From RUG11551 sp045586185 (GTDB lineage: Bacteria; Planctomycetota; Planctomycetia; Pirellulales; Thermoguttaceae): DNA of 64,000 nucleotides. Positions within the stretch are counted from its first letter, which is position 1; every line of letters begins with the position of its first letter. A program made the position numbers and the translations under genes. The stretch covers positions 57,839 through 121,838 of the forward strand of contig JAZMZV010000154.1 of the NCBI GenBank assembly GCA_045586185.1, given 5' to 3'. The notes beneath the pieces were generated by a model, which saw only the letters and a list, made by a program, of their open reading frames with translations, did no database searches and had not been told where the DNA came from. This document shows positions 1 to 9,373 of the stretch, one piece after another.

Positions 1-2079
1 GCCGTGCTCTTGCAGATACTTTCCAGCCGGCGAGTCCGCCTTGATGTTTCCCGCCGGGGAAATGTGGTCAGTCGTAATCGAATCGCCCAGCGCCAGCAAA
101 ACGCGCGCGCCGTTAATCGGCTTGAGCGGTTCCGGTTGAGCGGTCATTTCCGCCAGGAACGGCGGTTCCTGAATGTAGACGCTGTCGAGATTCCAGGGGA
201 ACAAGCTGCCGGAGGGCGACTGGACGGCTTTCCATTCGTCCGAACCTTCAAAAACGTTAGCGTACGCTTTGAGGAACATGTCCGGCTGAACGGTTTGAGC
301 TGTCAAGGCGTCAATTTCCTCTCGGGTCGGCCAGATGTCTTTGAGATAAACCGGATTCCCGTCTTTGTCGGTTCCCAGCGGATCTGTTACAAGATTGATA
401 TTGACCGTACCCGCAATCGCGTAGGCGACAACCAGAGCCGGCGAGGCGAGGAAGTTCGCTTTGACCAGCGGATTGACGCGTCCTTCAAAGTTGCGGTTGG
501 CAGAAACAACGGCGGCGGCAACGAGGTTATTATCCGTTACCTGTTTTGCAACCGGTTCGGGAAGAGGACCGGAGTTGCCGATACAGGTCAGGCAGCCGTA
601 CCCGACCGTCTGGAATCCCAGCGCGTTAAAGGCGTCCATCAGCCCGGCTTTTGTCAGATAATCTGTAACAGCTCGAGAGCCTGGTCCCAAGGAGGTCTTT
701 ACCCACGGCTTGGTTTTGAGTCCTTTTTCCACAGCTTTTTTCGCCAGCAACCCCGCGCCGAGCATGACAGACGGGCTGGACGTGTTGGTGCAGGACGTAA
801 TCGCCGCGATTGTAACGCAGCCGTGTCCAAGCTGCGTTTCGTTCGACTCGATTCTGGCGGCATCCGCTTCGTCCAGGCCGAAACCGCGTTCTGTGACAGG
901 AGCAGTCAGCGCGGCTTTGAACGTCGATTGCATGTCGGACAGAAGAACTTTGTCCTGCGGACGTTTCGGTCCCGCCAGACACGGTTCGACGGTTGACAAA
1001 TCGAGCGTTACAATTTTCGTATACTGCGGCGTCGGCGCGTCCGGCAATCGGAACAGTTTTTGCTCTTTCGTATAGGCTTCCACAAAGGCGACTTCTTCTT
1101 CGCTGCGCCCCGTCTGACGGAGGAACTCAATCGTCTTTTCGTCCGTCGGAAAGAATCCCATCGTGGCGCCGTATTCCGGTCCCATGTTGGCGATAACGGC
1201 GCGATCCGCTAATTTCATGGACTGAACGCCTTCGCCGAAGAATTCAACGAACTTGCCGACAACGCCGACTTTTCGTAACAAATTGGTAATCGTCAGAACA
1301 ACGTCCGTCGCGGTAATTTCCGGTCGTAACGCGCCTGTCAGTTCAACGCCGACGACTTCCGGCAAGAGCATGTACAGCGGCTGACCGAGCATGACGGCTT
1401 CCGCTTCAATGCCGCCGACGCCCCAGCCCAATACGCCAAGTCCGTTAATCATAACAGTGTGACTGTCCGTGCCGACGACTGTGTCAACCACTGCGACGTT
1501 TTCGCCGTTAATCGGCTTGACGAACACGCCTTTGGCGAGGTATTCCAGATTGACCTGATGAATGATTCCCGACGACGGCGGGACGATGCGGAAATTCTGG
1601 AACGCCTGCTGACCCCAGCGCAGGAACTCGTACCGCTCTTTGTTGCGGTGAAACTCGATTTTCAGGTTGTCCTGCAAGGCAGTGTCCGTTCCAAAACAGT
1701 CGGTCTGAACGGAATGGTCGATAACCAGGTCAACGGGAACAAGCGGATTGATTTTATCGGGATTCCCGCCCAAACGATTCATCGCGTTTCTCATCGCGGC
1801 AAGGTCGACAACGCACGGAACGCCCGTAAAGTCCTGAAGAATCACCCGCGCCGGCTTGAACGGAATTTCCATCGGCGTAAATCCGGGCTTCCACGACGCG
1901 ATATTGAGAACGTCTTTTTCCGTAACTTCGAAATTGTCACAGTTTCTCAACGCGTTTTCCAAAAGAATGCGAATCGAATACGGCAGAGCGTCAATATTGA
2001 CGTCTAAGGAATCAAGACGATAAATTGTTGCCGTTGTCTTGCCAACGGTCAAGGTGGATTTGCTGTTAGTATAAGGCAT
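1..2079 (-). CDS. acnA: Aconitate hydratase, 3' end cut by window edge
   Basis: Interconverts citrate and isocitrate in the TCA cycle using a 4Fe-4S cluster, in the cytoplasm. Translating the complementary strand from an ATG at 2079 gives 693 open codons running off the window start. Family members are about 890-900 residues, so roughly 200 C-terminal residues lie outside. Seen directly: the cluster-ligand motifs TSCTNTS and GCLTCIG, plus VVGTDSHTVMINGLGVLGWG and GDSITTDHISPAG near the truncated end. It starts MPYTNSKSTLTVGK. No Shine-Dalgarno is evident. Another TCA-type enzyme, an isocitrate dehydrogenase, is encoded at 24779-25876 but is not linked in an operon. Long plus-strand open frames across this region are antisense shadows. 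Confidence 0.95.
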   Translation of the reverse strand, partial: MPYTNSKSTLTVGKTTATIYRLDSLDVNIDALPYSIRILLENALRNCDNFEVTEKDVLNIASWKPGFTPMEIPFKPARVILQDFTGVPCVVDLAAMRNAMNRLGGNPDKINPLVPVDLVIDHSVQTDCFGTDTALQDNLKIEFHRNKERYEFLRWGQQAFQNFRIVPPSSGIIHQVNLEYLAKGVFVKPINGENVAVVDTVVGTDSHTVMINGLGVLGWGVGGIEAEAVMLGQPLYMLLPEVVGVELTGALRPEITATDVVLTITNLLRKVGVVGKFVEFFGEGVQSMKLADRAVIANMGPEYGATMGFFPTDEKTIEFLRQTGRSEEEVAFVEAYTKEQKLFRLPDAPTPQYTKIVTLDLSTVEPCLAGPKRPQDKVLLSDMQSTFKAALTAPVTERGFGLDEADAARIESNETQLGHGCVTIAAITSCTNTSSPSVMLGAGLLAKKAVEKGLKTKPWVKTSLGPGSRAVTDYLTKAGLMDAFNALGFQTVGYGCLTCIGNSGPLPEPVAKQVTDNNLVAAAVVSANRNFEGRVNPLVKANFLASPALVVAYAIAGTVNINLVTDPLGTDKDGNPVYLKDIWPTREEIDALTAQTVQPDMFLKAYANVFEGSDEWKAVQSPSGSLFPWNLDSVYIQEPPFLAEMTAQPEPLKPINGARVLLALGDSITTDHISPAGNIKADSPAGKYLQEHG

Positions 2080-2113
2080 GGCAGGATTTGTGGGTAAAAT
2101 GTACCTAACATAG

Positions 2114-2136
2114 TAAAACGACGTTTTATTATTATA
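2114..2136 (-). promoter_or_regulatory. Candidate aconitase promoter -10 with start-site palindrome
   Basis: On the minus strand a perfect TATAAT (2131-2136) lies about 50 bases upstream of the aconitase ATG. The -35 position has only a poor match (ATTCCA). The 13-base palindrome AAAACGACGTTTT covers the predicted transcription start, so it could be an operator. Inference from pattern only. Confidence 0.4.
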
Positions 2137-2214
2137 CAGCAAAACCGTTAATCTGGAATAGGGAGGGGGAAAGTGAAGAATGAGAGTTTTGACAGCGGTT
2201 TGCGGTTGCGTTGT

Positions 2215-2496
2215 TCAAACTGCCGTGTTCTTCGGCGTTCTGCCGTTTTTCCAGTCGTAATAGTAGCAAAGAAACATATCGGTTGCGACCATCGAGGCGT
2301 CGATGATGTACAACGCTACAACCCAGTCCCAGGAATAGAGATATTTATGGATAATCCCGGCGATATAGCCAATCACGACAAGCCACAAAAAGAAATAGCT
2401 TTTCGTGCCGGAGGTTTTGAATCTGTACGTTTTGGCGATCGAGAAGGGCCACGATGCGCCAAAACAGATCAGCATGATAATTTCAAATACGCTCAT
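2215..2496 (-). CDS. Small conserved-type integral membrane protein
   Basis: A 93-residue protein with three hydrophobic segments (about residues 3-18, 33-50 and 58-78) and a basic C-terminus. The opening MSVFEIIMLICFGASWPFSI and the central IAGIIHKYLYSWDWVV resemble small bacterial membrane proteins that I remember only as uncharacterised. It begins 15 bases after the pyrB stop on the same strand, so it is probably the second gene of a pyrB transcript. No enzymatic motif is visible and no function can be assigned. No clear Shine-Dalgarno precedes the ATG. Confidence 0.7.
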   Translation of the reverse strand: MSVFEIIMLICFGASWPFSIAKTYRFKTSGTKSYFFLWLVVIGYIAGIIHKYLYSWDWVVALYIIDASMVATDMFLCYYYDWKNGRTPKNTAV

Positions 2497-2511
2497 TTGA
2501 TTGCCGGGCTT

Positions 2512-3471
2512 TTAGCCGTCGCGCCGTAAATCCGTCAGCCAAAGAGCAGCCATACGAACCGCCAGACCGTTGGTAACCTGGTCGATAATGGCGGACTGCG
2601 GACCGTCGGCAACTTCAGCCGTAACTTCTACGCCGCGGTTAATCGGACCGGGAGCGATAATCAAAACGTCTTTTTTCGCCTTAGCCAACCGGCGAGCGTT
2701 CATGGTGTACAGGAGTTCATATTCTCGAACGGACGGGAACGGTCTGGACTGCTGACGTTCAAACTGGATTCTCAGCAGATTGAGCACGTCAACGTAAGGA
2801 AGAATATCGTCCAGAGAGTAGCTGTATTCAACGCCGATTTTAGCCCATTCAGACGACACGAGCGTTGACGGACCGCAGAGAATAACGTTCGCGCCGAGCT
2901 TTTTCAAGCCCCAGATGTTGGATCGGGCGACGCGGCTGTGAGCGATGTCGCCAACCAGCGCGACCGTCTTGCCTTCCAACGTCCCCAAACGTTGACGAAT
3001 CGTCAGGATGTCCAACAGGGCTTGAGTCGGGTGAGCGTGCGCGCCGTCTCCGGCGTTGAGAACGCAGCCGTTGGCGTTTTCACTGATGAGTTTGGGCGCG
3101 CCGGGCATGTTGTGTCGAACGACAAACGAGTCGACGCCCATCGCTTCAATATTGCGGGCGGTGTCAACGACGGTTTCCCCTTTCGACATCGAACTGGTTC
3201 CTGCGGCAAACGCCAGCACAGACGCCCCAAGCCGCTGAGCGGCAAGCGTAAAGCTGCTGCGCGTTCGGGTGGAGTTCTCGAAAAACAGCGTGCAGACCGT
3301 TTTGCCGGAAAGGAGGTTGAGCTTGTTTTTAGCGGACTTGCAGATCGTTCGGAACCGGTCGGCGACGTCCAATAAAAGAGTGATGTCCTCGGCGGAAAGG
3401 GATTCCAAACCGAGCAAATGTTTGTGCCGCCAGCTGTCGACGCACGGCAATGTGGAAATAAAGTCGTCCAT
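2512..3471 (-). CDS. pyrB: Aspartate carbamoyltransferase catalytic subunit
   Basis: Catalyses carbamoyl phosphate plus L-aspartate to N-carbamoylaspartate, the committed step of pyrimidine synthesis. The 319-residue length fits the catalytic chain. The carbamoyl-phosphate motif STRTR lies at residues 67-71 within FFENSTRTRSSFTLAAQRLG, and HPTQALLDILTI supplies the second signature. The C-terminal APGPINRGVEV is typical of the family. The start codon has a weak GAGAG purine stretch upstream and lies about 40 bases from a good promoter. No regulatory subunit gene (pyrI) is adjacent; instead a small membrane protein follows by 15 bases. Confidence 0.95.
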   Translation of the reverse strand: MDDFISTLPCVDSWRHKHLLGLESLSAEDITLLLDVADRFRTICKSAKNKLNLLSGKTVCTLFFENSTRTRSSFTLAAQRLGASVLAFAAGTSSMSKGETVVDTARNIEAMGVDSFVVRHNMPGAPKLISENANGCVLNAGDGAHAHPTQALLDILTIRQRLGTLEGKTVALVGDIAHSRVARSNIWGLKKLGANVILCGPSTLVSSEWAKIGVEYSYSLDDILPYVDVLNLLRIQFERQQSRPFPSVREYELLYTMNARRLAKAKKDVLIIAPGPINRGVEVTAEVADGPQSAIIDQVTNGLAVRMAALWLTDLRRDG

Positions 3472-3516
3472 GAGCGAACTCTCAAAAGAAGAATGGTATT
3501 TGGATAACTTCTATAG

Positions 3517-3544
3517 ATTATAACCGGAATTAAAATACTGACAA
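3517..3544 (-). promoter_or_regulatory. pyrB promoter
   Basis: Minus-strand TTGTCA, a 16-base spacer and TATAAT, placed so that transcription would start near 3510, giving a leader of about 40 bases to pyrB. Confidence 0.7.
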
Positions 3545-3611
3545 GAGGGGCGGCGACGAGGATTGACGGGCGGGCGCTTTCAAATATAGTAAAATAATTC
3601 AAAAATCGTAA

Positions 3612-3686
3612 CCCCCAGATTTATCTGGGGGATTTGTACGTTATATTAATATTTTATGTTTATCTTCCCACACCTAAAGGTGTGGG
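3612..3686. repeat. Two short perfect hairpins downstream of the RlmI-like gene
   Basis: CCCCCAGATTTATCTGGGGG (3612-3631) and CCCACACCTAAAGGTGTGGG (3667-3686) are perfect palindromes in an AT-rich gap. They sit downstream of the methyltransferase on the minus strand and upstream of the pyrB promoter. They look like REP-type dispersed palindromes or transcription stops; neither is followed by a strong T-run. Confidence 0.6.
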
Positions 3687-3715
3687 CTACGATTATATTA
3701 TAGGTTTTATTTGTA

Positions 3716-4948
3716 TTAAATGACCCGGCAGAGGAAACACTTTAAATAGTCGGTTTCCGGGCAGGAGTCCAGAACGGGGTGATCGGGAGCGGCGCCGCGC
3801 TGCTGAAGGATTTGGATGCGTCTGCCCGCCTGTGACGCTGCGCCGTGGAGCATGTCGAAAAAGTCTTCTCGACGAACGGAGCCGGTACAGGAGCATGTTA
3901 CAAGAAATCCGCCGGGAGCGACGCACGAGATTCCCAGCTTGTTGAGGTAATGGTATCCGCGGAGGGCTTCCTGAACAGAGCGTTTTCCCTGAGCGAATTT
4001 GGGCGGGTCGAGAACGACTCCGCCAAACGTTTTCCCTTCTGATTTGAACTGTTCCAAAATCTGGAACGAGTCGCCCTGTAACGTTTCGACGTTGTCGACT
4101 GCGTTGAGCTGAGCGTTCTTTTTGACCTGTTCGAGGGCTTTGGCGCTGGAATCGCAAGCCAGACAGGAAACGGCGCCAGCCTGTGACGCGGCAATCGAAA
4201 ATCCGCCGTGATAGCAGAACATATCCAAAACCGTTTTCCCTTTGAACAGTTCAGCCGCCGCCAAACGGTTTTCTCGCTGGTCGAGATAAAACCCGGTTTT
4301 CTGCCCGCCTAAAAGCTGAATTTCGTACTTGATTCCGCCGGACTGAATAACCATCGTTTCCGGAACCGGAGCGCCAAAAACGCGGTCGGCAGTCAGTTCC
4401 TCAGGAGCGCCTTCCCGACGAGCCATCGCGGGTTCCGTTGTAACAATTACGGTTTTAGCTCCCGTAATATTTTGGAGAATTTGGACAAATTGTTCCGCGC
4501 GCAACAAAATTCCTAAACTGGTCGCCTGCATGACAAGAACGTCTTCGTACTTGTCGACAATCAAGCCGGACAGAGCGTCCCCTTCGGAGTTAATCAGACG
4601 CGTTGCCTGAGAGTAATACCCCAGCTCTTTTCTCAAATCAATCGCAGTAGAAATCTGTTTCGTCCAAAAGGCGTCGTCTAAAGATTCTGATTCGTTCCAC
4701 GTATACAGACGTACACGTATTTTGCTGTGAGAGTTGTACAGACCTCGGGCGAAGAATCGTCCTTTGTCGGAATAGACGTCAACGACGCTGCCGTCCTGCG
4801 GTACGTTGGATTTATCGAGTAATTCTAAAGAACCGTCGAGAATCCAGGGATGACCGCCCAGCAGGGCGCGGAGCTTGTTTGGTTTGAGAGTTGCGAGTTG
4901 CGAGTTGCGAGTTGCGAGTGGATTGAAAGGCGGTAATGGAGCGACCAT
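3716..4948 (-). CDS. Class I SAM-dependent rRNA methyltransferase, RlmI-like
   Basis: Likely methylates a cytosine C5 of 23S rRNA. The order is an N-terminal PUA-like segment (LLGGHPWILDGSL), a central region, then a Rossmann fold with motif I VLDMFCYHGGFSIAA and the substrate motif VVLDPPKFAQGK. Length 410 is slightly above the roughly 390-400 usual for this family. The extra length is N-terminal: residues 11-20 (LATRNSQLAT) are translated from a heptamer array, and the only Met available, at 4948, lies inside a dispersed repeat. No Shine-Dalgarno is visible. The native start was probably replaced by repeat DNA; a non-ATG start further in cannot be excluded. Confidence 0.88.
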   Translation of the reverse strand: MVAPLPPFNPLATRNSQLATLKPNKLRALLGGHPWILDGSLELLDKSNVPQDGSVVDVYSDKGRFFARGLYNSHSKIRVRLYTWNESESLDDAFWTKQISTAIDLRKELGYYSQATRLINSEGDALSGLIVDKYEDVLVMQATSLGILLRAEQFVQILQNITGAKTVIVTTEPAMARREGAPEELTADRVFGAPVPETMVIQSGGIKYEIQLLGGQKTGFYLDQRENRLAAAELFKGKTVLDMFCYHGGFSIAASQAGAVSCLACDSSAKALEQVKKNAQLNAVDNVETLQGDSFQILEQFKSEGKTFGGVVLDPPKFAQGKRSVQEALRGYHYLNKLGISCVAPGGFLVTCSCTGSVRREDFFDMLHGAASQAGRRIQILQQRGAAPDHPVLDSCPETDYLKCFLCRVI

Positions 4949-5035
4949 CGGGAGCGGAATTACGCATTCGCCGACAGGCGAAACTGCGAGTTGAGAGTTG
5001 CGAATAAATTGAAAGGCGGTAATAGTTACCGCCTT
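4887..5035. repeat. GTTGCGA array plus dispersed GGCGGTAATGGAGCG repeat
   Basis: Four head-to-tail GTTGCGA heptamers (4887-4919) are followed by one copy of a dispersed repeat containing GGCGGTAATGGAGCG. A perfect hairpin follows at 5013-5035 (AAGGCGGTAA, loop TAG, TTACCGCCTT). The hairpin lies just downstream of the aldolase gene and may help stop its transcript. Related GGCGGTAATGGAGCG copies lie near 33250, 37770, 61030 (inverted) and 63160. Confidence 0.8.
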
Positions 5036-5054
5036 CCAAGATTCCCTAAATAAA

Positions 5055-6032
5055 CTACTTCAGGAATTCGCGAACGCTTTCCAGCTGTCCGGCGGATCCG
5101 AGAACGGTGTTCTTGTGAATGATGTATTCAGCGTAAGCAGCCATGAATTTCTTTCCTGGCGGGCGCAGGTCGAAGTTCTGCGGGTTGGCGAGGAATTCTT
5201 CACGGTGAATGGCGCACCATACCAGACGTCCGTCGGTGTCGATGTTAATCTTGCAGACGCCGAGCTTGGCGGCGGGCAGGTATTCGGCTTCGTTTACTCC
5301 GGAAGCGCCAGCGAGCTGACCGCCAGCGTTGTTGATGCGATCAACCCATTCCTTCGGAACGGAAGAGGATCCGTGCATAACCAACGGGAAGTTGGCGGGG
5401 ATGGCTTTCTGGATTTTTTCCAGAACGTCAAAGTGCAGACCCTGTTTTCCGGAGAACTTGAACGCGCCGTGGCTGGTGCCGATAGCAACCGCGAGGGAGT
5501 CGCAGCCGGAACGTTCGATGAATTCAGCGGCGGTGCTGGGGTCGGTCAGTTTGACGTCGGCGACGATGTCTTCTTCGACTCCGCCGAGCTGTCCGAGTTC
5601 AGCTTCAACGACGATGCCCTTGTCGTGGGCGCGATCGACAACGCGGCGAGTGATTTCGATGTTCTTTTCGAATTCTTCAGCCGAGGCGTCAATCATAACG
5701 GAGGAATAGAATCCGCTGTCGATGCAGTCGTAGCAGGCTTCTTCGTTGCCGTGATCCAGGTGAACGGCGAAGATGGCTTCCGGGAAAACCAGTTCCGCAG
5801 AACGAATCAGACCTTCCAGGAATCGCTTGTCGGTATAGGAACGAGCGCCTTTGGAAATCTGAATGATAAACGGAGCGCTTTTAGAAGCGTCGCTGGGATC
5901 TTCGTTCTTGGCGGACTTGCCAAGGTTGCCGCGGAACAGACCGACGATCTGTTCGAGGTTATTGATGTTGTAAGCGCCGATAGCGTATTTGCCGTAGGCA
6001 TGCTTAAACAGTTCGGTGGTGGTTACGATCAT
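5055..6032 (-). CDS. fba: Fructose-bisphosphate aldolase, class II
   Basis: Zinc-dependent cleavage of fructose 1,6-bisphosphate to two triose phosphates. The 325-residue protein starts at the ATG at 6032, chosen over an in-frame ATG 48 bases upstream because AAGGA lies ten bases before it and the family N-terminus MIVTTTELFKHAYG begins there. Seen motifs: AYNINNLEQ, FAVHLDHGNEEACYDC with the metal-binding His, VEAELGQLGGVEED, AIGTSHGAFKFSG and MHGSSSVPKEW. It is transcribed alone from a consensus promoter. A long plus-strand open frame over this gene is antisense shadow. Confidence 0.95.
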   Translation of the reverse strand: MIVTTTELFKHAYGKYAIGAYNINNLEQIVGLFRGNLGKSAKNEDPSDASKSAPFIIQISKGARSYTDKRFLEGLIRSAELVFPEAIFAVHLDHGNEEACYDCIDSGFYSSVMIDASAEEFEKNIEITRRVVDRAHDKGIVVEAELGQLGGVEEDIVADVKLTDPSTAAEFIERSGCDSLAVAIGTSHGAFKFSGKQGLHFDVLEKIQKAIPANFPLVMHGSSSVPKEWVDRINNAGGQLAGASGVNEAEYLPAAKLGVCKINIDTDGRLVWCAIHREEFLANPQNFDLRPPGKKFMAAYAEYIIHKNTVLGSAGQLESVREFLK

Positions 6033-6120
6033 CTCGATTAATCCTTCTGCGAGGTTGACTCGCAATAAAGTAAGGAACAAGCCGCGGCGACATTACGCTT
6101 CGCCTGACCGCCCCTTGATA

Positions 6121-6168
6121 CAGTAAATTTACTGCCCCCTATTATATATTTTTTTACTGATTTGTCAA
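6121..6168 (-). promoter_or_regulatory. fba promoter with start-site palindrome
   Basis: Minus-strand TTGACA (6163-6168), a 16-base spacer and TATAAT (6141-6146) match the sigma70 consensus perfectly. The 14-base palindrome CAGTAAATTTACTG (6121-6134) covers the expected transcription start and looks like an operator. The leader to the ATG is about 100 bases. Confidence 0.8.
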
Positions 6169-6178
6169 TAGGCGGAAA

Positions 6179-6385
6179 AGTTGCGAGTTGCGAGTGGCGA
6201 GTTGCGAGAAAACGCAAGCGACCAACGGGAGCGATTATTGGCAGACGCGCGGGTGCGAAGCCGCACGGGCAGAAGGACAAAGTTTTGTCTCCGAATAAGC
6301 CGATTTTGGCGCTACCCACATCCAATCAGGAACCGACCTTGTCGGCGCGGATTGGGAGCGGCGCCTCGCCGCCGAGTTGCGAGAA
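6179..6385. repeat. Composite dispersed repeat, left partner of the cysK-flanking pair
   Basis: A GTTGCGA array runs into a core with CGCAAGCG (6213-6220). Then come a 95-base unit (6251-6345) that recurs inside the M14-like gene at 58122-58216, a 29-base block (6345-6373) and a final heptamer. The 39-base block 6200-6238 and the 29-base block both recur perfectly inverted at 7789-7827 and 7742-7770, on the other side of cysK. Confidence 0.9.
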
Positions 6386-6528
6386 GAATTCCGTTAGATT
6401 TTTAACACGAAATACACGAAAGAATCGAAAAAGACGAAAACGTTTTTTAATTTTTATTTCGTTATATTTTGTCTTTTCTGTTTTAAAAATTGCTGCCTCT
6501 TGCCTACTGTCTTTCTCCTAAACCTCTC

Positions 6529-6556
6529 TTGCAATTCTTTTAAATAATGGTATATT
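6529..6556 (+). promoter_or_regulatory. cysK promoter
   Basis: TTGCAA, a 16-base spacer and TATATT. Predicted start near 6563, giving a leader of about 260 bases that contains an inverted heptamer array before the cysK ATG. Confidence 0.6.
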
Positions 6557-6648
6557 ATTAGCGGTCGGCAACGTTGTCGATCCTTTGAAAATGATTTGTG
6601 TTGCGCTTGCCTTTTTAGCAATTCGCAACTCGCAACTTTGGGGATTCA

Positions 6649-6795
6649 GGCAGTAGGCAATAGGCAGTAGGCAGTAGTTAGTGGTAAGTGATAAGTGGTA
6701 AGTGGTAAGTTAGAAGAACGCTTGCGTCCTAACCACTAACCACTAAAAACTTATTACTAACCACTGTCTACTTACCACTAAACACCCTCAACTTC
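6649..6795. repeat. Inverted heptamer array in the cysK leader
   Basis: The left arm has GGCAGTA-type then GGTAAGT-type heptamers (6649-6712). The centre carries CGCTTGCG (6719-6726). The right arm has the complementary AACCACT/TTACCACT-type heptamers (6729-6795). The arms could pair as a long imperfect RNA stem. Confidence 0.85.
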
Positions 6796-6824
6796 CTACT
6801 CCCTTACAAACACTTCATTTTATC

Positions 6825-7742
6825 ATGTTCTACAATTCCATTTTAGACGCAATCGGAAACACTCCGATTGTACGAATTAACAAGCTCAACGAGGGTCAGG
6901 CAGAAGTTCTGGCTAAGGTTGAGTACTTCAATCCTGCAAGTTCCGTCAAAGACCGTATTGCTTTCGCAATGATTGATGCGGCAGAGAAGTCTGGCGCGCT
7001 CAAGCCCGGCGGACTGATTATCGAACCGACCAGCGGCAACACCGGCGTTGGTCTGGCTCTGGTCGCAGCGGTAAAAGGATACCGCATTATCATGACGATG
7101 CCGGAAACGATGTCAATCGAACGCCGCAAGCTCATGGCGGCTTACGGAGCGGAACTGGTTCTTACCCCGGGTCCGGCTGGCATGAAAGGCGCGATCGCCA
7201 AGGCAGAAGAACTCAAAGCCGCCAACCCCGGCTCGTTCATTCCTCAGCAGTTTGAAAACCCCGCCAACCCGGAAGCCCACAGAAAAACCACTGCCCAGGA
7301 AATCCTCCGTGACACGGACTCCAAAGTCGACGCCTTTGTCGCTGGCGTTGGTACGGGCGGAACGATTACCGGCATTGGCGAAGTTCTCAAAGCCGCCAAT
7401 CCAAACGTAAAAATTTTCGCGGTCGAACCGAAAGACTCCCCGGTTCTGTCCGGCGGAAAACCCGGACCTCACAAGATTCAGGGCATCGGCGCGGGATTCG
7501 TTCCCAAGGTTCTCAACACCGATATTCTCGACGAGATTATTCCGGTTGACTCTCAGGACGCCGGCGCTACCGCTCGCCTGTCCGCCAAGAAGGAAGGACT
7601 GCTTATCGGCATCTCTTCCGGAGCCGCTCTGTTTGCCGCATTGCAGCTGAGCAAACGACCCGAATTCGCCGGAAAGAGAATCGTCGTCCTCCTGCCCGAC
7701 TGCGGAGAACGTTACCTGTCCAGCTGGCTGTTTGAGAATTAG
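6825..7742 (+). CDS. cysK: Cysteine synthase A (O-acetylserine sulfhydrylase)
   Basis: PLP enzyme making L-cysteine from O-acetylserine and sulfide. The PLP lysine is K42 in NPASSVKDRI, the substrate loop TSGNTG is at residues 69-74, and the phosphate-binding loop is GVGTGGTITG. The 305-residue length is typical. No Shine-Dalgarno precedes the ATG; the leader is occupied by a heptamer array. The last base of the TAG stop is the first base of an inverted dispersed repeat that extends to the stop codon of the convergent DUF58 gene. Identification is firm; cystathionine beta-synthase is less likely because there is no CBS domain. Confidence 0.95.
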   Translation: MFYNSILDAIGNTPIVRINKLNEGQAEVLAKVEYFNPASSVKDRIAFAMIDAAEKSGALKPGGLIIEPTSGNTGVGLALVAAVKGYRIIMTMPETMSIERRKLMAAYGAELVLTPGPAGMKGAIAKAEELKAANPGSFIPQQFENPANPEAHRKTTAQEILRDTDSKVDAFVAGVGTGGTITGIGEVLKAANPNVKIFAVEPKDSPVLSGGKPGPHKIQGIGAGFVPKVLNTDILDEIIPVDSQDAGATARLSAKKEGLLIGISSGAALFAALQLSKRPEFAGKRIVVLLPDCGERYLSSWLFEN

Positions 7743-7826
7743 GCGGCGAGGCGCCGCTCCCAATCCGCGCTACCGCGCGAGACGTGTTATAATCGCTCCC
7801 GTTGGTCGCTTGCGTTTTCTCGCAAC

Positions 7827-7827
<1 letters not shown>
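7742..7827. repeat. Inverted partner of the 6.2-kb repeat, filling a convergent gap
   Basis: An 86-base inverted and internally shortened copy of the element at 6179-6385, with perfect 29-base and 39-base matches. It starts on the last base of the cysK stop codon and ends on the last stop-codon base of the DUF58 gene, so it makes up the whole intergenic space. Confidence 0.9.
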
Positions 7828-8957
<1,130 letters not shown>

Positions 8958-9224
8958 AAGAGTTGCGAGTTGCGAGTAGCGAGTTGCGAGAGAATGTTAG
9001 CATTAGTTTTTTTTGATGCGTTTCTTGCTTTTTGCTGATTATTTCTTGCAACTTTATTTCAATATAGCGCTTTTAGATTATTTTTCAAGAGTGAGCAGGA
9101 AAGGGTTTGTTTCTGGGGAGCGGACATTGTCCGCGATAATCAAAGGTTGTTTATTGGCGGGTAATACCCGCCCCCCGTAAACGTTTTCTCGCAACTCGCA
9201 ACTCGCAACTCGCTACTAACTCCA
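8958..9224. repeat. Intergenic heptamer arrays and two hairpins
   Basis: Between DUF58 and the sialate esterase: a GTTGCGA-type array just upstream of the DUF58 start (8960-8990), perfect hairpins GCGGACATTGTCCGC (9120-9134) and GGCGGGTAATACCCGCC (9156-9172), and a CTCGCAA array (9188-9220). No coding sequence is supported here. Confidence 0.75.
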
Positions 9225-9253
9225 AAATTTTTCAAATTTTCCTCTCCTCCCCG

Positions 9254-9282
9254 TTGATTTTTGATTTTCAAAGTTTTATAAT
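9254..9282 (+). promoter_or_regulatory. Sialate O-acetylesterase promoter
   Basis: TTGATT, a 17-base spacer and TATAAT. Predicted start near 9289, about 85 bases before the chosen ATG. Here the heptamer array lies upstream of the promoter, not in the leader. Confidence 0.65.
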
Positions 9283-9373
9283 TCAGTTTAATGGGTTTCT
9301 GGAATGAAAAGACGTTTGAACGTTGGACGTTTTTGGTATTTCCAATTTCATTTTATTATTCGAGTTTTTATCC

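Noticed and set aside
4..996. 330-codon plus-strand frame at the window start
   Set aside because: Antisense to the aconitase gene, which has clear motifs throughout.
5115..6041. 308-codon plus-strand frame
   Set aside because: Antisense to the class II aldolase.
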